From positions 620,001-684,000 of the forward strand of contig JAEUBA010000002.1 in the NCBI GenBank assembly GCA_018257865.1: 64,000 nucleotides of DNA. Reading direction: 5' to 3'. This document shows, in pieces, positions 1 through 11,164 of this stretch (within the stretch, counting starts at the first letter, position 1; each line of letters begins with the position of its first letter). Under the pieces are notes generated by a model, which was given only the letters and a program-made list of their open reading frames with translations, did no database searches and was not told the origin of the DNA. The DNA is from Stereocaulon alpinum (Eukaryota; Ascomycota; Lecanoromycetes; Lecanorales; Stereocaulaceae). Position numbers and translations under genes: made by a program.

Positions 1-969
1 AATATAAGAGCCCCTATAATAGGAGGCGGCTGCGAGGTAGGAGAGGAGGTAGCCTTAGGTAAGATAGGAGGTAAGGAGGTAGCCTTAGGTAAGGGAGAAG
101 CTACTATACCTACTATTAGCTAAACTTCGCGTTCTTCCTTACTTATTAATTAATTACGTACGTAGCGAAGGTAAGAAGCGCCCTAAAGGGCTATAATAGC
201 GAGGGGTTAATAGTAATAGTACTACTAATATTATTAGTATATTCCTTCTACAGCTACGTAAGTATTTAAGAGTTAAAAAGAAGGTAGTAGTTTAAGGTAG
301 TATTAGGAGATTCGTAAGATTACTATATTAGGCTATAATACTTAACTAATTAAGATTAATACGTTAGATTTAAATACCTTAGTAAGTAAGCTATTCTACT
401 ACTATAAGAATATTAAGCTGCTACGGTAATACTACTAATACCGATACTTAATAATACGTAAGGATTAGGAGATAAATATTTACTATTATTAGAAGCTTAA
501 TATTACTTATTAGTAGAAAGAAGACTAGATAAATTACTATAAGGTTTAGTAAGTATAGAACGCGCTGCTACGTTCGCTACCTTAAAAGTAAAGTAATTCG
601 CGAAACGCGCTACTATTCCGTAACTCGCTACTACTTTATACTAAGTTATAATAACTACGTTACTAGGGTCGTAAGCTCTATAAGTATTAGGCTTATAAGT
701 AGTAATATTACTACTACTAAGATTAACCTATAATAAGGCTTAGGGACTAAACCTCCTAAGGGGGAGGATAGTTATAAAGCGGAAGGCGAATATTAGTACT
801 AGGCCTAGTATACTTAGTAGGTTTCTAGTATATTAGGCGAAGTTCCTAGCACGCTTAGTAGCAGGCTTAGCTAGGGACTTAAAGAATTATATATACCTTA
901 AATTCCTTCTTACCTCCTTAGTTATTAGCTCTACTAGTAATCTATAAATTATACTCGTACTTACCTATC
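1..969. repeat. RIP-degraded AT-rich repeat, unclassified
   Basis: The sequence is rich in TA, TAG and TAA and almost lacks CpA, TpG and ATG, while CpG steps remain, which is the usual product of repeat-induced point mutation. No long reading frame survives in any frame and I could not assign an element family. It abuts the left LTR of the gypsy element. Its last five bases (965-969, CTATC) are the left target-site duplication of that element, so this stretch is the host sequence into which the element inserted. Confidence 0.7.
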
Positions 970-1170
970 TATTAGGGGCCGGCCTAGAGCGAGTTATAGG
1001 GGTATTATTAGACTAGGAGAATATATCTAAGGAAGGAAAGCTAGATACAGGGAGCGCGTGTATAATATATTAGGAACGCAGCTCGATAGGCGCTAAGGCC
1101 GAAGAGGACTAGCGCGAGATCCACGCCTAAACGTATAAACTAATAGGTAATAAAAGGCTAGCCTATAATA
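970..1170 (-). repeat. 3' LTR of the gypsy element (RIP-mutated copy)
   Basis: This 201-bp repeat matches 6667-6867 with about ten differences. Every difference is a C-to-T or G-to-A change in this copy relative to the other, for example the start TATTAGG here against TGTCAGG there. The TG...CA ends have become TA...TA. In the element's orientation this is the downstream LTR, since it lies immediately after the polypurine tract. Confidence 0.88.
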
Positions 1171-1190
1171 TTACCCCCCCCCTTAAGAAA
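1171..1190 (-). other. Polypurine tract of the gypsy element
   Basis: Immediately inside the 3' LTR the minus strand reads as a purine run with about ten consecutive G (the plus strand shows a run of C after TTA). This is the expected site and composition of the plus-strand priming tract of an LTR retrotransposon. Confidence 0.7.
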
Positions 1191-1749
1191 GTATTAACCC
1201 TAATACGCGAAATAGTTCTCTTACTAGCTAGGATTACTAGGCTTATTAGGGTAGCGTTAATAGAAGTCTGTAATAATATCGGCTATATATCCTAATTTAT
1301 TACTATCTGCGTTATACTATTAACGATTAGGTTACTCCTTATCTTTCTATTAGACGCGGAACTATAGCCGGCGATTCCTACCTATTTAGCAGGTATCTAA
1401 AACCTCGCCTAGTTCCTATTCCTTTTTATTATCGACGATTACCGGCCTTAGGGGCTTAGTACGTTACCTAGGTAGGTAGTCGTCTAAAGCCTTATATAAT
1501 AGGCTTAGGTAGAAGATATTATAGATCTATATACTTAGCGGGAGCTTTAGGCGGTAGGAATATCCTACCTTCCCTATAATTTTAAATAGCCCTAGTATTT
1601 TATTATCTAGCTTTTTACTCAGCTATACTGTATTAATATTTCTACTAGAAAGGAAGGCTAAACCCCCTACCTTATAGGAAATATCGGATTAGTAGCGGTT
1701 CGCCTAGTTAGTTATACGCTTACGGCTCTAAGCGGACTATTCCTTTATA

Positions 1750-2640
1750 AACTCTAAGATATCTACTATTTTACCCGTAATATTATTAGCCTTAGCAGCC
1801 TACGTCCTTTCTTAAGCGGAAGGGCTAGGCTCTACTAGCAGCGAGAAAGATATACGGGGGTAGAAGCCTTTATTAGCGAAGAAAGGAGATATACTAGTTA
1901 CGTTAGCGACTACGTTATTATCTGCGAACTCTACGATAGGTAGCCAACGGACCTAATCGTCCTATATATAGGAGTAGTATATCCGCAGTTATCGCTCGAT
2001 ATCCTAATTAGCCCTTTCGGTTTATCTATTAGTCTCTAGGTAGAACGCTATAGATAGCTTTACCTAAATTCGTAATCGCTTATATAATACCTTCTATACC
2101 GACGAGACGAACTATAGACCTCGATCTAATACTATTAAGTTAGGTAACCTATAGGTACGGAAGACGTAGTTTAGTAAGATATCTACCGTAGCCTCTACGG
2201 ACGTTCCTTTATTAGTAGTAGTATATAGGGCGTAGTACCGTTCCTTAGTAAGGCGATCTACTATTATATAAATAGCGTTGCGGTTATCTAAAATAGGGAG
2301 ACTCGTAATAAAGTCTATTAAGATATCCTACTAGCGTTACTCCGGGGTAGGTAGTAGCTATAATAGTCTATTATACTAATCTCTTAGCGCCTTACTTCTT
2401 TAATAGGTATAGTAGTTGCGAATATAACGCGCTACTTCTTCCTTTATACCTAGCTAATAGAATTACGGTTTTAGTATCCCTAGTATCTAGTCTCTTCTTA
2501 GGTAACCGCTTACGGGGAGATTATAGCTTTCCTTTATAAGTTTGATATAGAGTTCTAGTAAAGCGGGGACCTAAAGGCGTTCTTTATAGAAGAGGGTATA
2601 ATAGCGTTAGGAGTAGTACCTTAGGTTAATACCCTTAAAG
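1750..2640 (-). pseudogene. Degenerate integrase region of gypsy Pol
   Basis: Minus-strand translation, with stops, shows an FITSLP-like segment, then VDRLTKE and a VLDRG-like segment. These are hallmarks of the DDE integrase core of Ty3/gypsy elements. Upstream, near 2,400-2,430, a YYTY*RSKAL segment is the decayed second half of the HHCC zinc-binding domain, with cysteines turned to tyrosine by G-to-A change. Boundaries are approximate. The region cannot encode a functional enzyme. Confidence 0.75.
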
Positions 2641-2959
2641 ATCTAAGTAGGATTCTTCTCGATAGCCTCTTACAGCTACGTATAGTCCTTATTATCCTAA
2701 TTAGCTAACGTAATCCTAGCGTAGAGAGGTAAGTCCTCGTCTATTAGTACGTTAATTTACTCCTCTATAGGCTTACTCCCCTCCTTAGCTTCTTAGTCTG
2801 CTAAGAAGGTTAGATTATAACCTTAGAAATACTTAGGTAATAGTAGTATATAATACTAGTACTTTAGACGTAAGTCGTCCTTATTAGTAGGTACTAAGTT
2901 AGGTAACCTAGTTAGGGTATCTACTTTCCTATTTAACTTACTAGTACGGTATATAATCT

Positions 2960-4130
2960 TAAAGTTATCTGCTAACTTCTCAGCCTATCTAGCTTAATAG
3001 CGGGTAAGCTCTTTTATCTATATAAAGTACTCTAAGCTTTTATAGTCGGTAAAGATCTAAATTAGGATATTAGTTAACTTAAGTTTAGGGCGCTAGTACT
3101 TTAGATAGCGAACTATTACTAGTAGTTCCTTATTATAGATCTCGTAGTTATATTCTGCTAGTAGTAAGTTCTTACTATAGAATACGACTAGGTATAGTAC
3201 TCTATCGTCGTCTGCTTATAATAATACTCTACTATTAATATAGTTTAAGGAGTCTATCTCTAGCACTGCTAGTCGAGATCTTTTATAATACCTTAGTACT
3301 AAGGTACTAGTTACTAGATCCTTTATCTCTTTAAAGGCTAATTAATATACTTTAGACTAATAGAACGGGTAATCCTTTTTAGTAAGCGCTACTAGTAGTT
3401 TTACCGTTTTTAAGAAGTCCTTAATAAATCGACGGTAGAAGTTATAGAAGCTAGCGAATACTTATACCTCCTTTAGGCAGGTAGGGACTTCCTAGTTAGC
3501 GACTACTTTAACTTTATTAGGATCTATTCTTAGTCTACTAGTAGATACTATTTATCCCAAAAACTTCGTTTCTTATATATAAAATTCGTATTTATTAATA
3601 TCTACCTAAAGGCCTACTTCGCGAAGCCGTAGGAGGACCTTCCTAATATATTCTTAATACTCCTTCTTAGTCTTACTATAAATTAGGATATTATCTAAGT
3701 ATACTTAGTAAAAGTCGTTAAGATACTCGAATAAGGTATCGTTTATATATTACTAGTAGGAGGTAGGACCTCCTATTAGTCCGAAAGGTAATATATAGTA
3801 TTTAAAAGCTCCGAAGGAAGTAGTAAAGGTAGTATAGTCCTTACTATCTAAGTATATTCTAAGCTTATTAAATATAGTAATAATATCGAGCTTAGTAAGG
3901 TACTTATAACCTACTATATAAGCTAAGGCTTCTTTAATTAAGGGAATCGGATAGTAGTTCCGAATTATAATTATATTAAGTCTACGGTAGTCTACGTAGA
4001 ATCTTAAGCTACTATCCTTCTTTTATACGAATAGTATAGGGGACGCGTACGGAGTAGTACTTAGTAAGATAAAGCCCTTCTTTAAGTTCTCTTTAAGGTA
4101 TTCTTTCACCTTTTATAACTTAAAACCAGA
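2960..4130 (-). pseudogene. Degenerate reverse transcriptase and RNase H of gypsy Pol
   Basis: On the minus strand the translation near 3,690-3,860 reads like the RT palm, with TTSFGAF followed by LPFGL and a YIND-type segment. The stretch at about 2,960-3,180 reads like RNase H, with YEIYNKELLVIV, FTDYKSLEYF and LTRY*ARWAE. Stops are mostly TAG/TAA at positions expected to hold Trp or Gln, consistent with RIP. Upstream to about 4,700 lies a further decayed segment at the position expected of protease. Confidence 0.8.
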
Positions 4131-4858
4131 TATTAGGTATAGTCGACTCTATAGCGACTTCTTCCCTAGCTCTAGTTTAATCTTATAGTCGTACAGTCTA
4201 TATAGAGGGAGCTCCTTTACCTTATCTTTATTAAAGACGTCGATTAAGTTATAGTATTCCTTTAGAAGCTTCTTCTTAATATCCTCCCTAGTATAGACGG
4301 TAGTCTCGCGTATTACTTCCGTAGGGACGTCTTTTCTCAGTTTATATTCTATTCCGGTAAGGGTTATAGAGAAGTACTGAACTTATTACTTCTTTAGATT
4401 CTAGGCTAGTAGGTGGAAGGCTGCTATACTAATTTAACTAATATCTAATACCTTATTTTCTTCAGGTGGGGGAGGAGTAGGCTAAGGGGTACTAACCTTC
4501 TTCGGTCGGGGTTTTACTACAGCGATCTTAGTTAGCTTTACCGACTTAGAGGTAGTTAACTTCGCTTTAACTCTAAGACTAGATATAGGCGGCTTAGGCG
4601 TAGGTATACTAATATAGTCGTAACGCCCTAGTATAAAGATAATACGATTATCTACTATATTTAGTAGGACCTTATACTTATTTATCTACGGCTTACTAAG
4701 GATAATATATTAATTACCTAAGTTAGTAATAAGTATAGGTACGGTGGATTCCTAGTAGTCGCTAATATATATCGAAGGATAGAGGGCGTAAGTTATAGGT
4801 TCCTCCCTTATCCTACTATTATATCCGCACCGGTATCGGGGCTTTAAGAGGGGCGATC

Positions 4859-4914
4859 TAATTAATCTATCTATTAATCTATCTATTAATTAATCTATCT
4901 ATCTATCGATCTAT
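4859..4914. repeat. ATCT/ATTA microsatellite
   Basis: A short low-complexity run alternates TCTATC and TTAATC units, about 55 bp long, inside the gypsy internal region. No other role is visible. Confidence 0.7.
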
Positions 4915-5323
4915 CCCGCAGGCTATATAACGTCGGCGGCGTTAGTAGTAGTTATAGTATAAAGTTATAGAGCGCTAAGATTTATCCTCTAAAAGTCGGA
5001 ATTTAGCGATAGTAATATAGGGAATAGTAACTATATAAACTATTATAAATTATACCTCCGGCGTATTAGGTAGTCTATACTAAGCGGCGGTAGGTACTAG
5101 GATATTAATAGATAGCCTACTATTATAGCTAGAATCGAAAAGTCGATAAAGTAGGAAATATTTAAATAAGTGTGATTTTCGCGCAGCGAAACGCGCGGCG
5201 AAAAGTAAGTATAAAAATAGTAGCGTCCCACCTAGCTTAGCAGCTAGACTATACTAAATCAGGTATAGCTTACCCCTAGTCGGTATTAAGTATTAGTATA
5301 GGTCTATAGCGTTACTAGAAAGT

Positions 5324-5505
5324 TACTAAGCTACTAAGCTACTAAGCTGCTGAGCTGCTAAGCTACTAAGCTGCTAAGCTGCAGTACTACTAGGAGTTAT
5401 AGTCTTACTAAGAGCTGCAGTCTTACTGAGAGCTATAGCTTTACTAGGACTATAGCGTTACTTAGAGCTTACTAAGCTGCTGAGCTACTAAGCTACTAGA
5501 AGCTT
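5324..5505. repeat. Tandem AGCTRCTA repeats
   Basis: About ten imperfect copies of an 8-mer of the type AGCTACTA/AGCTGCTA cluster at 5324-5392. A related AGCTNNTACTAAG cluster follows at 5466-5505. They lie in the part of the gypsy element where Gag would be encoded and may be a repeat in that coding sequence. Confidence 0.6.
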
Positions 5506-5950
5506 TAGCTTTACTTGTTACTATTCCTAATTCTCGTTCCTATATAGATATAGACCTATACTCTTTCTTAGCTTTCAAAACTATCGGTGAGGATTCGGCG
5601 GTAGCTTCGTAAGGATTTAGTAAGGTAAGACGAACTGCCTACTAGTAGGATCGTCTATTACGGTGGTGATTCAGTAGGACGGTCGAATTAGGTGGTGAGG
5701 TAAGGGCGATAGTTGGAGGGTCTGAACTCGGTGGGACGTCCGAATTCGGTGGGCGCTAATAAGGGTTTTTTCAACACCAGCTTAGTATTAGGAACTTGGG
5801 ATTAGGCTATAGCCTCTTTAGGACGCGTCCTAGTATTCGTATTGGTCTGCCCTTGCCCCTACCCGCAGCAGTGTAGGTACAGTTATTAGAGTACCTTCTA
5901 AGCAGGCTCACTTCTTTATCTTTTATTAATCGAGCGGCCCTGATCTCTAC

Positions 5951-6637
5951 CGTTTATTTAGACTCGCTGGTAGACTTACGAGCTCCTAGCCTTTATTTTA
6001 ACTCGCTGCTAAGCCTATAAGCTCTGCCGTTTATTTCACCTCGCTGGTAGACTTACGAGGGCGGGGGTTTGCGGTGTTACTAATACTATCAGTATCACCT
6101 AGAGCTGATTATAGGGAGGTGAAGGTGCGTCGCTAGGAGGTTTTACATCGCCCGTTACGATAGAGATATATTCTAATGTCAGGATCTGAAGGAGAGGGTA
6201 TAGGTGCTGGAGATTGGCTCCTAGATGAAAATCCTAGACGGTTAGGAGGTACGCTTTGGCGTGTACTCTTGCGAGGTGGTATGCGAGTAGTAGGAGGGGT
6301 TAGGGTGGATAAGTAGGTAGAGGGACGAAGACTAAGGTACCTAGTATTTAGGTAAGTAGGGTTGGAATCGTATTATTAGGTAAGTAGAAATTTTCTTTAA
6401 TACCCGCTGGTACTAGTAATGTTATAGTAGTAGGCCGTAGCCTCTTCTAATTATTAATAGTTTATAGGCTAGTACCTCTTTAGCTTTAAAGTGCCGTCCT
6501 ATAGATTCGTCTGCTAGTAACTACTCCTTATAGTCTTCGCCTCTAGCGGGTTATTTAGTTTCTTCTACTGCCTTAGTAGGGTCGAATACTAAGTAGGTTT
6601 ATATCGTTTATTTAACCTCGCTGATACACTTACGAGG
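5951..6637. repeat. Four copies of a ~32-bp motif (CGTTTATTT...CTCGCTGGTAGACTTACGAG)
   Basis: Copies start near 5951, 5990, 6027 and 6605. They share a CGTTTATTT head and a CTCGCTGGTAGACTTACGAG tail; the second copy is more diverged. This part of the gypsy element (5,560-6,867) is much less RIP-mutated than the rest, keeping CA and TG dinucleotides. The copies lie just inside the 5' LTR, the untranslated leader/Gag side of the element. Confidence 0.65.
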
Positions 6638-6666
6638 GTAGGGGTAAGTTGTAAGATTTATTCTAA

Positions 6667-6867
6667 TGTCAGGGGCCGGCCTAGAGCGAGTTATAGGGGT
6701 GTTATTAGACTAGGAGAATATATCTAAGGAAGGAAAGCTAGATACAGGGAGCGCGTGTATAATATATTAGGGACGCAGCTCGGTGGGCGCTAAGGCCGAA
6801 GAGGACTAGCGCGAGATCCACGCCTAAACGTATAAACTAATAGGCAACGAAAGGCTAGCCTATAACA
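6667..6867 (-). repeat. 5' LTR of the gypsy element (better preserved copy)
   Basis: This 201-bp copy keeps the canonical TG...CA ends (TGTCAGG...TAACA) and is followed on the plus strand by the CTATC target duplication (6868-6872). In the element's minus-strand orientation it is the upstream LTR and would carry the promoter. I did not find a convincing primer-binding site directly inside it. Confidence 0.88.
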
Positions 6868-6872
6868 CTATC

Positions 6873-7506
6873 TATTAACCCTATGATAGTAATTACGTAC
6901 CTAGCCGCTACGTAGCTCTATATAAAAAGAGGACTTGCTATCTTATACTTTTATACTAAAAGTCGATATCTAAGTACCCTGGAACGGTCCTAGGACCTAG
7001 GCCCTAATGTTACCCTAGAAATCCGCCTTATACGGTACTAACCTGCTGTAATAGCTAGCTTAGGGGCCTTATTTAGGGAGCACCCAGCCGGGAAATGATG
7101 GGGAATCTATGACGAGACTCCTCAGGGCTTCAGCAATATACACAGCCCTATAGGGCTTAGTTCCCGGAGGGTGCGACTTTCTGCCGGTCAAAGATTCATG
7201 ATTCGAATGCACCTTCCGAACGTGCGGGTGTTAGCGTCAGCTTTACCTTACCCAAATGATTAGCGTTTTGTTATGGGCAGGTGGCATGTTCAACCTCGAA
7301 ATGAGTCGTTACCTTCCTCAGAAATGTCTTAGTCTTCTTCATTTTTGCGTGCTGTGGTTTCCTTTTTGATACCTGCTTTATCCTCATATCTTCATTGCTC
7401 TAACCAACGCATTCTGCTCTTACAAACATCCTTCCACAATCTTCTTGAGCCACTTTCCATAATCCGATTTTCCACATCCACCTGTGCAATCGTTCCTTGA
7501 CGAAAC
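6873..7506. other. Boundary between RIP block and normal-composition DNA; no gene seen
   Basis: Composition shifts at about 7,080 from CA/TG-depleted sequence to ordinary sequence with all dinucleotides. A pyrimidine-rich stretch at 7,310-7,500 precedes the decayed reading frame that follows. I see no complete gene here. Confidence 0.5.
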
Positions 7507-7893
7507 ATGGCTTTTAACCGAATCGTCTAGAAAATGGCTCTAGCTTCAGGGCATAAGGCCTTCCAGAGCTTTGTACTCGAGGTGGCCATCGAGACCCAGA
7601 CTTTTCGACGATCTAAGGCACTAGTCAACGCAGCCAAACCCAGGCTCATCGCTATTGTCCAGAATAGCGACAAGCTGTTGCCCATGAATACGGCGAAAGC
7701 CGTTGTGCGGTCAGTGTCTAACCAGGGTGCTAGACATAGTCACAGTACTGATTTTAGATGAAGCGAGTTTGAACATGGGGCCGACAATCATATCGACGTG
7801 GTCTGCCTTGACGAGTATGGCAGATACATCGGGACCGAGCATATCGTACCAAAGAATTGCGGGCCAATAGGATACTTTTGCAGGCGGGCATGA
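7507..7893 (+). pseudogene. Decayed reading frame of unknown function
   Basis: One frame runs from an ATG at 7507 to a TGA at 7891-7893 (129 codons). It is interrupted by an early TAG (eighth codon) and a TGA after the motif HSTDFR. Between the stops the sequence is protein-like (segments such as VLEVAIETQTF, KPRLIAIVQNSDK and DVVCLDEYGRYIG). Both stops could derive from CAG/CGA or Trp codons by C-to-T or G-to-A change. I do not recognise the family. Lying next to the RIP block, it is best read as a gene killed by spreading mutation. Confidence 0.4.
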
Positions 7894-8361
7894 GCAATGG
7901 AGATGTTGAGACTACATTAATTCTTTTTGGTCTTACGTCTGGGGTACTATTGAGAGCATATCTCTCAGCTCGAATAAGGCGGAATGGGGAGGCATCTTGA
8001 GATGCCTCGGGAAGATGTAGTGGAACGAGTGTGGGGAATCAGCGTCGGCGGAGGAGTATAGCACTGACGACCGAGCAGGGGGTTCAGGGGAGTGTGGAGC
8101 AGCAAGTAAGCGTAAAAGTATGAATTGTTTTGCGTTACTTGCAGAACTAATGTATAAAATTAATCCACACGAAAAGGCAATGGCAACTGAATTGATCCTC
8201 GTAACTTCCTTCCTCGGGCGCCTACGTTTGCTACCTGTCGTAGAAATCCGTTTGCCAACCTATGGCGCGAAAATGCCCAATGTCGGATCTTTTCGAACGC
8301 AACATGAGGTTGTTTATATCGCCTACGCCCAGAACCAAACCCTGTATAATCTGAGTCCTTT

Positions 8362-8760
8362 TTAAGCCGTATTGACTATAGCATTCTCAAAAGCTTTAAC
8401 GACGGGGTCGTACAACTTTTCTGGTGGATCTGGCGGAGTACCAACGAGCAAACCGTTCGTGTAGGGGAAAAGGATACCCTGTAAGTCTTTATACAGAGGC
8501 TTGACATAGTCGAAGGCCTATGGAAGTTCCTTCAAAATATCCTCAAATCCACCAACACCCCATGATATTCTTTCGCGTCCGCAATTTCATCGATAGTGCC
8601 TGTATACCACTTCTTCATTCTGCTTTCCCTGGGCCGGTTAACAGCGAAGCACAAAAATCCCCTTTCCTATGTGCGGCGAGCGCAGATCCACAAAAATATG
8701 TAGACTCAAGGTCGTGCCGGTAAATGTGAGCGACGCGCTCTAGAAGCTGCTGCGAGAATT
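8362..8760 (-). pseudogene. C-terminal part of a decayed gene, unknown function
   Basis: The minus strand from about 8,758 to a TAA at 8362-8364 gives protein-like sequence in pieces: HIYRHDLESTYFCGSALAA, then after a one-base shift KKWYTGTIDEIADAKEYHG, then after another shift LYKDLQGILFPYTNGLL to the end. An in-frame TAG sits where a Gln codon (CAG) is plausible. The pieces are collinear, so this looks like a single gene with two frame breaks and at least one nonsense change, or with a very short intron. I do not recognise the protein. Confidence 0.4.
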
Positions 8761-9153
8761 ATTATACTAGAAAAGTTGAAGGTAGAGTTAGTGAAACACG
8801 TCGATCTTTAGGATAACTAATGGCAGGTTTTTAAGGATAGCTAATTATCTCTACGCTAACGTCTTAGACTCTCTTAGCAGCCTCTTATATTCTAGCCTGT
8901 TCACCTCTTTGTTCTCTCCGCCCCTTTTTGCAGCTCGTTCTTCGTCCTGGTCCCAACTTCAAATAGAGAGACACAGCTGTCGGCGCTGTTCACAGGTCTT
9001 CAGCAGGGCCGCTTATTTAAGAATCTATATATAAAGACTATAAATTCAGCCACAACAGATTGACTCATCACGGTGCCTATCCGGAGTTCACTCAACCGTC
9101 CCTGAGCTAGGAACCCCGCCCCAGTTTCTTCACTCTTCTGAAGCGTAGCTGCC

Positions 9154-10284
9154 ATGTCTTTTCCACAGCCTAACCTCGTCCTTCGTGGTATTTGGCGAAA
9201 AGCTACGTACACTGTCCTCCGGCCGATAAGAAATGACTGTCCAAACGTCTGGCTTGGACAATGGTATGAAGCTCGGCTAGGGCAATCTAAATGTCTCGAT
9301 TTCCTTGCTAATGTGCGATAGTAATGATCAACGGCGTGTAATTCTCAAAGAAGCCTATAGTAGCCAGTCATTCAATGCCGAAGTCGACGCCCTTGACGGA
9401 TACCTTCGTGGCCACGGCTCCTTTCGACAATTAGTTAATGTGATCCCGGATCAGAAGGTCGCGGTATATGAATACCTTGCCGAAAATCTCCACCACGTGT
9501 TGTATTCGCGGCCCCAGCGGAAACTCAAGGAAGAGGAGGTCAAAAGGGTAACCAAGGTCGTGCTTAAGGGACTGGCGACAATGCATGAGAAGAACATGGC
9601 CCATACAGGTATGTTATGAAACCGAACTTCTCTATGAGCTCTCAGCCTACCATGATTTTACTAAAGCCGGACTACAGACATCAAATCCGACAATATTGTC
9701 GTCGATTTTGACCAGCATGGTACATTTAGCAGGATCAAACTGATCGACATAGGTGATTCTGTCAGAATAGGGCCGACTACGGACCATCGCTTTACTCATC
9801 CTACCTATCGCGCACCAGAAGGGTTGCTCGAACTGCCCTGGACAACAAAGGTGGATCTATGGGCTCTTGGTACGCTGGTTAGTGGCAACCACGACCATTT
9901 GTGAACGTATGAAACAAGTCTCCTAATCTTTGTGCGTAGATAATGTGGGGACTTACCGGAGCAAGATTTTTTAGTCCGCCTGAGATGGATGAGAAGGACG
10001 AGACATATCTCATTACGATCCTTGCGCTTCAGTGCGCTTATTTTGGACCCTTTCCTCACAAATACGTGGAACTTTCGGACGCCATTACAACCGCACACCT
10101 TGATGGTTTCGAGGGGCTTGTTACTCAAAGGGGAGGTAGAACGAGACACAGACATACACTTGCTGTTAATGTCAGTAAGGAGACCGTGGATTTCCTCGAT
10201 AAACTCATGAAGCTTGACCCGAGAGATCGACCATCACCCCAAGAGCTTCTGCAGGACCAATGGCTTTCGGGCGTGGTGGACTAG
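9154..10284 (+). pseudogene. Protein kinase-like gene with an early frameshift
   Basis: The ATG at 9154 opens a frame of 55 codons ending at 9319. A one-base shift there continues into the frame RRVILKEAY (likely ATP-site Lys). GT-AG introns at 9609-9677 and 9878-9939 link it to the catalytic loop HTDIKSDN, a DIG in place of DFG, an RAPEGLL segment (APE motif) and a final LDPRDRPSPQELL (subdomain XI Arg), with the stop at 10282-10284. The HRD Arg is replaced (HTD), as in many lineage-specific fungal kinases, while the catalytic Asp is kept. Everything downstream of the shift is intact, so it may be a sequencing error or a recent lesion; a shorter protein could start at 9305. No regulatory domain is visible. 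Confidence 0.7.
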
Positions 10285-10918
10285 TATCTCGTATTGTTCT
10301 ATCTCAGGTTCCCTTTTTTTTTAGGACGCAGTTGCCCACCTATTTACAATACATACACTTTATAGAGTATGTACAAGGAATCAAAGAATATACCCAATCC
10401 TATAAAGATAAAATTGCAGCCAAAAAAGCATGCTCAAAATTTTAGCCATTCAATCATCAGTATCTTCCTTCATCCTGAAGGACTACCGTAATAGCTAATT
10501 GTATATTGATTATTAACGTTTTCTCTATCATACGCTGCTTAACCTTAAATCGGTCACCCGCAACATGGTGGATGTATATAGCCAAAATATAGATGTTGGG
10601 CTAGGACTGGAAGTGGACGCGTAGAGGGAGCCAAATAAATTTTCCAATATAAATGGGCTTCAAAGGCCAATCTGCCATCTCGATATATATGCGCCATAAT
10701 CTGCATACCTCTTTTGCGTATGTAGAGCGTTGACCTAATAGCCACGCTCCGGTCACCTAACGTAGACCGTGCGCTTTATAGAAAAAAGTGCTGCTAGAAA
10801 TTGTCTGAGTATATCTATACAATTTAATTATCCAGTAGAGAACAACTGAAGTCCCTTGGTCTTTAGATTTCTCAATAGACGCGCATCGTCGTATAGAGTC
10901 TGGAGGTTAATGTCTTAG
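10285..10918. other. Intergenic, moderately AT-rich; nothing recognised
   Basis: No coding signal, RNA gene or clear repeat was seen. Short open frames here lack codon structure. Confidence 0.4.
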
Positions 10919-11085
10919 GACCAGGAGTGCCTTGAGACGGCGGTCTTTAGACTTGGTATATCTTAAGAGACGCGTCTGAAGACGTTCTTAGTCTTGAGAC
11001 CGCTGTCTTGAGACAATTGTTGTCCGGAGACACTCTCGTCTAGAAACACTCGTCTCAAGATTTCATACGTCTTGAGACTGTTATT
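10919..11085. repeat. Cluster of palindrome-like GTCTTGAGAC decamers
   Basis: Exact GTCTTGAGAC copies lie at 10991-11000, 11005-11014 and 11069-11078. The inverted form GTCTCAAGA is near 11052, and relaxed variants (CCTTGAGACGG, GGTCTTTAGAC, CTTAAGAGACG, GTCCGGAGACA, GTCTAGAAACA) fill the gaps. Each unit is nearly self-complementary. Origin and role are unknown. Confidence 0.6.
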
Positions 11086-11164
11086 TCAGCGTCCAATGAC
11101 CTTTTTCTTTTCAAAGTGTATGCAACCCAATCTAAAATCTCTAGCTTGTAGAGGAGAACAAGCG

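Larger units (their letters stand above)
970..6867 (-). mobile_element. Complete but RIP-killed Ty3/gypsy LTR retrotransposon
   Basis: The element is bounded by two 201-bp direct repeats (970-1170 and 6667-6867) and flanked by a perfect 5-bp target duplication CTATC (965-969 and 6868-6872). Read on the minus strand, it gives recognisable but stop-riddled gypsy Pol: reverse transcriptase near 3,500-4,130 (an LPFGL segment), RNase H near 2,960-3,330 (NKELLVIV and a TDYK-like motif) and integrase near 1,950-2,500 (VDRLTKE and a decayed zinc-binding segment). The order PR-RT-RH-IN with integrase last is the Ty3/gypsy order. The preserved LTR begins TG and ends CA. No frame is intact, so the element is non-autonomous and probably silent. 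Confidence 0.9.
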
